A stretch of 64,000 nucleotides of DNA from Saprospiraceae bacterium (GTDB taxonomy: Bacteria; Bacteroidota; Bacteroidia; Chitinophagales; Saprospiraceae), in contig JADJPZ010000003.1 in the NCBI GenBank assembly GCA_016713025.1, positions 809,314-873,313 of the forward strand, given 5' to 3'. How positions within the stretch are numbered: the stretch's first letter is position 1; every line of letters starts with the position of its first letter. Below, piece after piece: positions 46,728 through 54,073 of the stretch. Under the pieces are notes generated by a model. The model was given only the letters and a program-made list of their open reading frames with translations, did no database searches and was not told the origin of the DNA. The position numbers and the translations under genes were made by a program.

Positions 46728-47696
46728 ATGAAGAAAATAGGAATATTATTTGGCAAGGAAAATACCTTCCCACAAGCTTTTATTGATAGAGTAAACTCAA
46801 AAAAGGTCAAAGGTATCACGGCTGAAGCGGTACAAGTTGACGTCGTCGAGCAAGCAGATCCAACAGAATATGCTGTCATCATTGACAGAATTTCTCAGGA
46901 TGTGCCTTTTTACAGAGCATATCTCAAGAATGCTGCTTTGATGGGTACTGCTGTGGTCAACAACCCATTCTGGTGGAGCGCTGACGAAAAGTTTTTCAAT
47001 AATTGCCTTTCCAAGACCGTAGGTGTTCCGGTACCCAATACAGTACTCCTGCCATCATTCAACAGACCGGATGATACTTCTGAGCAATCTTTCCGTAATC
47101 TCAAATTTCCAACTGACTGGGAGAGAATATTTGACTATATCAAATTTCCCGCTTACATGAAACCACATTCAGGTGGTGGATGGAAGAGTGTATATAAAGT
47201 GACAAGCCCGGAAGATCTTTGGGCCAAGCATGCAGAAACAGATCAGTTGGTCATGCTGCTTCAGGAGGAAATTGTATTTGACCATTATTTCAGATGTTAC
47301 TATTTGGCAGGTGACAGAGTTCATGTCATGCCATATGAACCACGCAATCCTCATCATCTGCGATATGTAGTGGATAATCCTACCAAAGATGAAAAACTAT
47401 TAGCCACAGTCAGAGATTATACCATCAAGCTGTGTCATGCTTTGGGATATGATTTTAATACTGTGGAGTTTGCCATCCGTGATGGTATTCCGATAGCCAT
47501 TGACTTTTGTAATCCTGCTCCGGATGCTGATATCAACTCTGTTGGTCAGGCCAATTTTGACTGGATAGTAGAGAATGCAGCAGAGATGGCGATAGAAAAA
47601 GCAAAAAATCATAAAGCAAATCAGAATAATCTTACTTGGGGTACATTTATAAGTGATATATTTGCACCTGCTAAAAAAGCATCACCTAAAAAATAG
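46728..47696 (+). CDS. RimK-like ATP-grasp ligase of unknown substrate
   Basis: A 322-residue ATP-grasp enzyme. The family joins a carboxylate, activated as acyl phosphate, to an amine. Blocks seen are FPAYMKPHSGGGWKSVYKV (about 141-159, the nucleotide-binding lysine region), LLQEEIVFDHYFRCYYLAGD (about 177-196) and the metal-binding end FNTVEFAIRDGIPIAIDFCN with NPAPD (about 244-267). The N-terminal 100 residues form the usual pre-ATP-grasp domain (KKIGILFGKENTFPQAFIDR). It is the first gene of an operon with a class I amidotransferase and a second ATP-grasp-like protein. No substrate can be assigned. It may build a small peptide or amidated metabolite. Confidence 0.82.
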   Translation: MKKIGILFGKENTFPQAFIDRVNSKKVKGITAEAVQVDVVEQADPTEYAVIIDRISQDVPFYRAYLKNAALMGTAVVNNPFWWSADEKFFNNCLSKTVGVPVPNTVLLPSFNRPDDTSEQSFRNLKFPTDWERIFDYIKFPAYMKPHSGGGWKSVYKVTSPEDLWAKHAETDQLVMLLQEEIVFDHYFRCYYLAGDRVHVMPYEPRNPHHLRYVVDNPTKDEKLLATVRDYTIKLCHALGYDFNTVEFAIRDGIPIAIDFCNPAPDADINSVGQANFDWIVENAAEMAIEKAKNHKANQNNLTWGTFISDIFAPAKKASPKK

Positions 47697-47735
47697 GTTG
47701 CTTTTCAGCATTTATTACAATAGTCAGATATCGCA

Positions 47736-48560
47736 ATGGAGCAAAAACTTAGATTGGCAATACTTGATATGAATGATGGCAGACCCAATCAGGGTATGCG
47801 ATGTATCAGAGATATTACTGCCATGTATAGCAGCGCATTTGAAATTGATGAATTTGATGTTCGTAGTAAAGACGAAGTTCCGGACCTGAGTTATGATGTG
47901 TATATATCCAGTGGCGGACCTGGCAATCCTCTAGTGGGTGACGGTATCTGGGACAAAGCATGGTACAAACTAGTCGGAGATCTTTGGGACTACAATCTGG
48001 AAAACCATCATCATAAAAAATATGTTTTTTTTATCTGCCACTCCTTTCAGATGGCATGTCACTTTTTTGAATTGGGAACAATAGTGCCCAGGAAGTCCAC
48101 ATCTTTTGGTATCATGCCCGTACATCAAACAAGATATGGTGAAAACGATGCTATTTTCAAGAATCTGCCCGATCCAATGTGGGCAGTTGATAGTAGAGAT
48201 TATCAGCTGATACAACCTGATCTGGATGTCTTCAGGATGCATGGGGCCAAGATCCTGGCACTTGAGAAAATAAGAACACATGTCGAATACGAAAGAGCCA
48301 TCATGGCCGTAAGATTTTCTGATGAATTTATAGGCACTCAATTTCATCCGGAGGCCGACCCTATAGGTATGAAAATACATTTTGAAAAACCTGAGGTTAA
48401 AGAGCAGGTCATCAAAAATTTTGGTCAGGCCAAGTATGATCTGATGATGGACCACATAGATGATCCTGATAAGATCGAACTCACACACGATACCATTTTA
48501 CCATTGTTTATTGAGAATGCTCTTGACTCTATTTATGCCAGAAATGCAGTATTGGTATGA
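47736..48560 (+). CDS. Class I glutamine amidotransferase-like protein
   Basis: A 274-residue protein with a class I glutaminase core. The nucleophile is Cys101 in FFICHSFQMA, and the triad is completed by His204 and Glu206 in TQFHPEADP. The nucleophile elbow differs from the usual GxCxGxQ: the flanking glycines are replaced, although Gln105 is kept. The oxyanion strand SSGGPGNPL is present. It should release ammonia from glutamine for one of the neighbouring ligases. It is 39 bp behind the ATP-grasp gene and overlaps the next gene by four bases (ATGA). It is not GuaA, CarA or TrpG, because no synthetase domain or partner of those pathways is adjacent. Confidence 0.85.
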   Translation: MEQKLRLAILDMNDGRPNQGMRCIRDITAMYSSAFEIDEFDVRSKDEVPDLSYDVYISSGGPGNPLVGDGIWDKAWYKLVGDLWDYNLENHHHKKYVFFICHSFQMACHFFELGTIVPRKSTSFGIMPVHQTRYGENDAIFKNLPDPMWAVDSRDYQLIQPDLDVFRMHGAKILALEKIRTHVEYERAIMAVRFSDEFIGTQFHPEADPIGMKIHFEKPEVKEQVIKNFGQAKYDLMMDHIDDPDKIELTHDTILPLFIENALDSIYARNAVLV

Positions 48561-48770
48561 TACCTGAAATCAGAAAGAAATTTAATGCGGATTTTACAGC
48601 AGAGAGATTTGAAGTATTCAAACAAGGGCTGCAGGATATGTATAACCACAAACCCAACTTCAGGGAAGCAGAAACGCCGTTTTTTATTCCAAAAATATTG
48701 AAAGAAAGGTTGCTGGAGGCATGTGAGGAAATCACGGATTTGATCCTGCGACCAGACCTGAAAAAAAATA
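48557..48770 (+). CDS. Second ATP-grasp-like protein, N-terminal part (frameshifted)
   Basis: The frame starting at the ATG overlapping the amidotransferase stop encodes MIPEIRKKFNADFTAERFEV and continues to RPDLKK. It then shifts at an A8 run (about 48762-48769), reading on to a stop at 48793. With A7 the protein would continue as ISQGALYDENIIVPGEDDHT in the next frame, giving about 398 residues in all. No motif in this part alone is diagnostic. Confidence 0.72.
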
Positions 48771-49754
48771 TCACAGGGAGCACTCTACGATGAAAATATC
48801 ATTGTGCCAGGTGAAGATGATCATACGACTTTTCTTCAGATGGATTTTGGCATTTGTCTGGATCAAAATGGAGACCCGTTTCCTATGCTCATTGAAATTC
48901 AGGGATTTCCATCGGTCTACTTTTTCCAGTACATGGCTACGATAGCTTACAAAAAATACTATGATCTGCCTGCCAATCTAACTCCCTACTTCAATGGATA
49001 TGATGAATCATCTTATAAAAAACTAATGTATGATATCATCGTAGGCGACTCGGATCCCAAAAACGTAGTTTTGCTTGAAATTGAACCCGAATTACAAAAT
49101 ACTTATATCGACCTATTGGCTACATCTATAGAATTGGGCATTCCTGTGGTCTGTGTCACCAAAGTGATGAAGGAGGGTCGAAGCCTGTACTACATAGACA
49201 AAAATGGGGATAAACAGAAGATCGAAAAAATCTACAACAGAGTCATATTTGATGAACTTCACCAAAGGACAGATCTGCAGATGCAGTTTAAATTTACCGA
49301 TGACCTGGATGTGAAGTGGGTAGGCCATCCCAACTGGTTTTTCAGGATCAGCAAGTATATCATGCCCTATCTCAAGAGCAGGTTTGTTCCTGAAACACTT
49401 TTTTTAAACGAACTGAAAGAAATTCCTTCAGACCTTGAAAATTATGTGCTTAAACCATTGTTTTCATTTGCAGGTGCGGGTGTGATCATAGATGTCACCA
49501 AAGAAGATATCGAAGCCATATCAGACAAATCCAATTATATCCTTCAGAAAAAAGTCAATTACGAACCGGTACTGCAATCACCCAACGATCCGGTCAAAGT
49601 AGAGTTAAGAATGCTTATGGTATGGCCTGAAAAAGACGAGAGACCCCATGTCGCAGTCAATCTGGTGAGCCTGTCAAAAGGAAAGATGATAGGAGTAAAA
49701 TACAACAAAGACAAGGATTGGGTAGGGGGCAGTGTGGGCTTGTATGAAGGGTAA
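48771..49754 (+). CDS. Second ATP-grasp-like protein, main part
   Basis: This is the continuation in the second frame (its own first ATG-like start is at about 48804). FLQMDFGICLDQNGDPFPML followed by IEIQGFPS looks like a metal-binding acidic strand of an ATP-grasp fold, placed near the N-terminus instead of the C-terminus. LKPLFSFAGAGVIIDVTKED and YILQKKVNYEPVLQSPND near the C-terminus resemble the nucleotide-binding part. This order suggests a circularly permuted ATP-grasp related to the glutathionylspermidine synthetase class; that assignment is tentative. The gene is translationally coupled to the amidotransferase, so the three proteins probably act in one pathway. Confidence 0.72.
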   Translation, partial: SQGALYDENIIVPGEDDHTTFLQMDFGICLDQNGDPFPMLIEIQGFPSVYFFQYMATIAYKKYYDLPANLTPYFNGYDESSYKKLMYDIIVGDSDPKNVVLLEIEPELQNTYIDLLATSIELGIPVVCVTKVMKEGRSLYYIDKNGDKQKIEKIYNRVIFDELHQRTDLQMQFKFTDDLDVKWVGHPNWFFRISKYIMPYLKSRFVPETLFLNELKEIPSDLENYVLKPLFSFAGAGVIIDVTKEDIEAISDKSNYILQKKVNYEPVLQSPNDPVKVELRMLMVWPEKDERPHVAVNLVSLSKGKMIGVKYNKDKDWVGGSVGLYEG

Positions 49755-49838
49755 AATCCGGTACTTGGTCTGAATTTTGTTTGTATTTTTAGAATACGTA
49801 TTGTTAAGTCTTAATAGCATACAACACTGATTTTTTTA

Positions 49839-50036
49839 GTGTGTATAACATATTGCACTTTTGTGAAAAAAATTAACTTGCTACATTTGCCTATACTTAC
49901 CCCCAACCCCTAAAGTGGAGACCAGCACTAATATTGAAAGCATTGGCGTGGATCGTCTCAAGCGTAGCTTGACAGGCTCTTTAGGGAATGAGGGTAGCGA
50001 GGGAATTTAAGTATTTGTGCAATTTGTTATACACAC
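49839..50036 (-). mobile_element. 198-bp element with 20-bp terminal inverted repeats (family R1, complete copy)
   Basis: The left end GTGTGTATAACATATTGCAC and right end GTGCAATTTGTTATACACAC are complementary at 19 of 20 positions. The right half (49954-50036) matches the partial copies at 20398, 53963 and 1447. The interior holds ACCCCCAACCCCTAAAG (49899-49915), which resembles the palindrome targeted by the IS110 element. There is no coding capacity. Confidence 0.65.
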
Positions 50037-50652
50037 ATTTTTTTAGGCATCCAACGTGATAAAGGAAGATTTAACCAAGCTATACAAAAATTGTTAGTCG
50101 TCCTTAATGAGTCTATTGCGATATTTCAGGGTACTAATTTAGTCATGGTCTTCAAATCTACCGCCTCTTAATCTGCAAGAAGTCTGGAGTTTTGAAGTTA
50201 GAAAACGATTGTGGAAACGATTGTAGAAAGATTTTTTGAATTTTTCTGATTTTAATAATAATCCGAATTTTTAAATGTATTTGTCCATAATCTTCCCTAC
50301 GAACTTATTATTGTGAACAGAAAATATTCTGCAAATTTTTAAATTATATTGTATTGTAAATTAAATAATTTTGATAATAAATTTTTGCTTTCAATTTTTT
50401 GTTTAGTATAGGGGCAAAACATCACACTTTTATGTATCCTTTACAAACTCATTAATATCCATTACCACTTTATTTGGCAATAAACATAAGAAGGCTTCGT
50501 TTACTTATCAGGTTTTACACTTATCAATTTTACAGGGTATACACCCAAAAATATTTCAGAATAAAGTTTGGCACAATAGTTGAAAAACAGTTAATTACAG
50601 ATAATAATTTGTTAACAATTATATTAGGCTGATTTAAAAGTGCTTTTAGTCA
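50037..50652. other. Intergenic gap without recognised features
   Basis: About 600 bp of very AT-rich sequence before the transglycosylase gene. I see no gene, tRNA or copy of the repeat families. Confidence 0.5.
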
Positions 50653-50660
50653 TACCTTTG
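50653..50660 (+). promoter_or_regulatory. -7 box of the lytic transglycosylase gene
   Basis: TACCTTTG fits TAnnTTTG and lies 103 nt before the ATG at 50764, leaving a long 5' leader. A -33 TTG at the right distance is not seen. Confidence 0.45.
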
Positions 50661-50763
50661 CGTCCCGAATTATTTACAATCATCATTCAGCAGTTAAACC
50701 AACAGAATGACGATGATCTGAAATAATTTTTTTAAACCCAAAAACGACCCTTTAATTTTTACC

Positions 50764-51939
50764 ATGAACACATTAATGAATATCACAAAAAATTTTGTGA
50801 TAGTGTGTTTTCTTAACTTTGTATCGATAACGGCATTTACAAAATCCCCCAATAATGCTGAAATCATCACAAGATTAGAAAGTCTTAACACTATCATAGA
50901 CATGCGCATCACTGAAGAAGTGTTGACTCAAGTAAACTATTCTGTTGAAAAATGGAGATATGACAGCCAGGTTATACTTGGAAGAGCATCCATGTATTTC
51001 CCAGTGATAGAAAACGTACTGAGAGAGAAAAATCTACCCGAAGATCTCAAATACATTGCTGTCATTGAATCAGCCTTATTGCCCAGAGCCAAATCAAGAC
51101 AAGGGGCATCCGGAATGTGGCAATTTATGGAAGGAACTGCCGAGATGTATGGACTTAATATTACCAGACATATCGATGAAAGGAGAGATATTATAATGTC
51201 CACTGAAAAAGCCACTGATTATCTTCAGTTACTATATGAAACGTATGGCAACTGGACATTAGCATTAGCTGCATACAACTGTGGAACCGGACGTCTCAAT
51301 AAAGCCATAAAAAAATCTGGAGGAAGTAAAAATTATTGGACAGTTGCAGAACATCTCCCAAATGAAACTAAAAAGTACATTCCAAGATTTATTGCGGCTA
51401 TGTATCTGATAAACTATTACTACCATCATGATCTTAATCCCATTCAGGTTTCCGATGAACTCAGGTATACTTCTACAGTTAAAATTTTTCAAAAGACCGA
51501 TTTACAGAAATTGAGTAAAGAATTTGAAATCGATTATAACCTATTGCAAATACTTAACCCAGTGTATGTAAAAGATTATATTCCGGAGCCAAAAGAAGAT
51601 CAATACTTCACCTTGACCTTGCCTGACCATAAAATGATGGCATATATTGAAAAGTATAAATCAGTAGGTCAGCTGGTATACAACCCCCTTTCACAAAAAA
51701 GACCAGAATTGGTTGATACACGTATTGCAATTGCTGTTCCAAGGTCACCTAAAGACTATATAACTTTTTTGACAAAAGAGATCGTCATGACCAGGGATAA
51801 CCTGAAAGATAGTAGTATTTATAAAAATTTACCACAAGGCATACTTCAGGGTAGAGAGCGATTCAAACTATATCAATTAGGTAAAAAGAATCATTGGCAG
51901 ATGTGGCAGAAGCAAAAAACATTCCGCTTGCTTCATTGA
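50764..51939 (+). CDS. Lytic transglycosylase (SLT domain, MltD-like)
   Basis: A 391-residue exported enzyme that should cleave peptidoglycan between MurNAc and GlcNAc. A signal peptide covers about residues 1-26 (ending ITAFTK). The SLT domain spans about 85-230: catalytic Glu102 in YIAVIESALLPRAKS, then GASGMWQFMEGTAEMYGL and LALAAYNCGTGRLNKAI. After the domain, a region at about 250-300 (LQKLSKEFEIDYNLLQILNP) resembles the start of the LysM-linking segment of MltD proteins, but full LysM repeats are missing; a last 30-residue LysM-like stretch (GRERFKLYQLGKKNHW) may be a remnant. It has its own terminator at 52035-52073 and no functional neighbours. Confidence 0.9.
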   Translation: MNTLMNITKNFVIVCFLNFVSITAFTKSPNNAEIITRLESLNTIIDMRITEEVLTQVNYSVEKWRYDSQVILGRASMYFPVIENVLREKNLPEDLKYIAVIESALLPRAKSRQGASGMWQFMEGTAEMYGLNITRHIDERRDIIMSTEKATDYLQLLYETYGNWTLALAAYNCGTGRLNKAIKKSGGSKNYWTVAEHLPNETKKYIPRFIAAMYLINYYYHHDLNPIQVSDELRYTSTVKIFQKTDLQKLSKEFEIDYNLLQILNPVYVKDYIPEPKEDQYFTLTLPDHKMMAYIEKYKSVGQLVYNPLSQKRPELVDTRIAIAVPRSPKDYITFLTKEIVMTRDNLKDSSIYKNLPQGILQGRERFKLYQLGKKNHWQMWQKQKTFRLLH

Positions 51940-52034
51940 TCAGCCTAAACAACATTGATGAAACTAAGGGTATACCTCCAGGTAGCATCATTATACTATC
52001 TAAATAGTTAACCAATCACCATTGTCTAAATAAG

Positions 52035-52073
52035 AATAGGACTGCTTTTCATTAGGCAGGCCTATTTTTTTTA
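52035..52073 (+). terminator. Terminator after the lytic transglycosylase gene
   Basis: AATAGGACTGC and GCAGGCCTATT form an imperfect stem followed by a run of T residues, about 95 bp after the stop codon. Confidence 0.72.
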
Positions 52074-52157
52074 ATTTATTTTGAGGACAAAATCTTTTTC
52101 TGTTCCTTACAATACATATGATCTTTTCCCGTTTATCAATTAAAATCTAATCCTATT

Positions 52158-52523
52158 ATGCAATTCATTCTTAAAACGTTCTCGATTGTGGTCATTCTTA
52201 CTACATTTATCACATGTACAAAAGACAGTACAACTGAAAGTAACGCATCATGCTCTACAGTGGTCTCCACATATACTAACAATGTTGCCACTATTATGAA
52301 TGCCTCCTGCGCATCAGCTGGTTGCCACAGTGCTTCGACAAAGGCTGCAGGGTATGACCTGAGCAGCTACAATGGCACAAAATCAGGTGCTGCTAATAGT
52401 AAGTTTTTAAAGTCTATCAAGCATGAGAGTGGTGCCGACAAAATGCCTCAAGGCGGAAGTAAACTTCCTGATGCTTCCATTAAATTGATAGAATGCTGGA
52501 TAGCTAACGGAACTCCACAATAA
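52158..52523 (+). CDS. Single-haem c-type cytochrome lipoprotein
   Basis: A 121-residue protein with a lipoprotein signal peptide (VVILTTFITC, lipidated Cys20). The haem-attachment site is Cys51-ASAG-Cys56-His57, a CX4CH motif in place of the usual CXXCH; this spacing occurs in small Bacteroidota cytochromes. The probable distal ligand is Met96 in DKMPQGG. Asp/Ser-rich residues 21-32 form a linker to the membrane anchor. It should be an electron carrier on the periplasmic side of a membrane, and its maturation requires the Ccm-type system, of which ccmB and ccmC are at the left end of the window. No terminal oxidase or dehydrogenase is adjacent, so the partner is unknown. Confidence 0.85.
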   Translation: MQFILKTFSIVVILTTFITCTKDSTTESNASCSTVVSTYTNNVATIMNASCASAGCHSASTKAAGYDLSSYNGTKSGAANSKFLKSIKHESGADKMPQGGSKLPDASIKLIECWIANGTPQ

Positions 52524-52659
52524 AATCAATTCGCAATCAAATTGAAATTATTTTTTTCGAAAGGTTAAACTAGTGCTGCCTGGGGTAGCGACGTATTGCC
52601 TATTACAACGATTTGAAAAATATTTTTCAAAATGATATATCTTTCAGGTAAATCAACTA
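52524..52659. other. Short intergenic stretch before the inverted repeat
   Basis: No gene or recognised site is seen between the cytochrome gene and the inverted repeat at 52660. Confidence 0.5.
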
Positions 52660-52911
52660 TTAAGAGTATGCTTTAAATTTTTCTTAGTTGTAAATCTATA
52701 AAACCTAAATATCTAAAATGAGTTCCGTAATGAAGATCAAAAGTACAATAAAATAAGCATTTTTGACTACAAATCATACCGTGTGCAGCTATGCTGTAGC
52801 ATCGCTATGGTGCGAAGTCAAAAATGAACGTAGTGCCTTATTTTGCAGTAATTTTGGTCTGGAATAGGAAATTCATTTAAGATTTTTAGGTAAAAGTTTA
52901 GACACTCTTAA
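52660..52911. repeat. Imperfect 252-bp inverted repeat
   Basis: The left arm contains TTAAGAGTATGCTTTAAA, ACCTAAATATCTAAAATGAG and AAAATAAGCATTTTTGACT. The right arm read backwards contains TTAAGAGTGTCTAAACTTTT, ACCTAAAAATCTTAAATGAA and AAAATAAGGCACTACG then TTTTTGACTT. The arms, each about 110 bases, would fold into one long hairpin with a small loop. The end motif occurs a third time at 52988 (TTAAGAGTGTGTTTAAATTT). It is non-coding. Confidence 0.65.
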
Positions 52912-53109
52912 GGAATAATTTGATAGATATAGTTTTCTATTTTAAAGATTGTGATTTTGAGAAGGAAATTAAAAATGCATTAAACAATTAAGAGTGTGTT
53001 TAAATTTTCATGTTTGAGTGAATGCAAGTAAATTTAACTTTAGACATGATGACTGAATGGCCTCGTTTGTGACGAGAATTTAGTAAAATACTTTACTCGA
53101 GAAAAATAA

Positions 53110-53814
53110 TTACTGTCTTCCGTTATACAGAACGATTGAAATTCCGTACAAAAAAAACCTTTCATCAAGAGGTTTGGCAGCTACATAGTTTTTGTCCAGC
53201 TGGACATTAAGCTCCTGATCAAAACTGCTCATATCCAGATTGCTGAGTGGTACCTGCACATAGGGTTTGAAGGCTATACCTACTTTCTCTCCGGGAAACT
53301 GGAACAGGAGATAAAACTTACTGGCATATCCTGATTCCGAAGTCACAGATTTCTTTTTTCTTGGTGCTCCAAATATATCTGTTTTTGCCCTTGCTGTTCT
53401 ATGGCCTATAGAAGCACCATAGCCGACCTTTCCAAAATAGTTTTCCACTCCTAGTGAGTATTCTGTGAGGCTCACAAACCATTTGTCCTGGAAGCTCGTC
53501 TTATCATTCAATTGACCAAATACATCACTTTTATCGCTCATATTGTGCCATGAAAGCTCAAAACCCACTCTGTTGATCCTGTATCTCAATCCTATCTCCA
53601 AGCCGTGCATTGATCTTATTTCATTTAAAGCGTCATCAAGTCTGCCGCCATATTTTCCTATAAAATCTTCATTAAATTTCCTAACGATATTATTTAGATC
53701 GTGAGCAGAAGTAAACCCTCCGGTATATCCAACTTTTATATTTAACTGACTCACCAGGACATTCAAATAAATCAGCGTGAAAAAAAATAAGAAGATAATT
53801 CTGCGTTGGAGCAT
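53110..53814 (-). CDS. Outer-membrane beta-barrel-like protein, function unknown
   Basis: A 234-residue exported protein with a signal peptide (LFFFTLIYLNVLVSQLN). The mature part alternates polar and hydrophobic residues in short strands (INIKVGYTGG-like start, GLEIGLRYRINRVGFELSWH, YSLGVENYFGKVGYGASIGH), and ends with an aromatic-rich strand (RFFLYGISIVLYNGRQ). These are features of a small outer-membrane barrel of about eight to ten strands, often annotated PorT-like or OmpW-like in Bacteroidota. I do not recognise a specific family. It is transcribed alone, divergent from the TMTC-like gene, with a repeat copy between them. Confidence 0.65.
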   Translation of the reverse strand: MLQRRIIFLFFFTLIYLNVLVSQLNIKVGYTGGFTSAHDLNNIVRKFNEDFIGKYGGRLDDALNEIRSMHGLEIGLRYRINRVGFELSWHNMSDKSDVFGQLNDKTSFQDKWFVSLTEYSLGVENYFGKVGYGASIGHRTARAKTDIFGAPRKKKSVTSESGYASKFYLLFQFPGEKVGIAFKPYVQVPLSNLDMSSFDQELNVQLDKNYVAAKPLDERFFLYGISIVLYNGRQ

Positions 53815-53962
53815 GGAAGTTGTTTAGAAAAATTAAAAAGATACGCAAAAATAAATGAAATTTGCGAATCTTTGCAGTTTCTGTAACAAAGTGTGTTTAT
53901 CAAATTGTAAGTTTTCGGTATTATTCTTAGTAGACGGTAAAAATGTGGTTGGATTGTGTGGG

Positions 53963-54055
53963 TCGTCACTTTAGGGAATGAGCCTGCCTGCCTACATAGC
54001 CAGGCAGGGATAGCGGGGAAGAAAATATGAATTTGTGAAATTTGTTATACACACG
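53963..54055 (-). repeat. Dispersed intergenic element R1, copy with nested palindrome
   Basis: On the minus strand it starts GTGTGTATAACAAATTTCAC and later has CTCATTCCCTAAAG as in the other copies. A palindrome, CCTGCCTG-N10-CAGGCAGG (53983-54008), is nested in it; the same palindrome type is inserted in the kinase gene at 20960-20989. The copy ends 18 bp before the start codon of the TMTC-like gene. Confidence 0.65.
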
Positions 54056-54073
54056 TAACAAACATCTCTTTCT

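Noticed and set aside
47970..48488. Minus-strand open frame of 172 codons
   Set aside because: Antisense to the glutamine amidotransferase with its intact Cys-His-Glu triad; no family resemblance.
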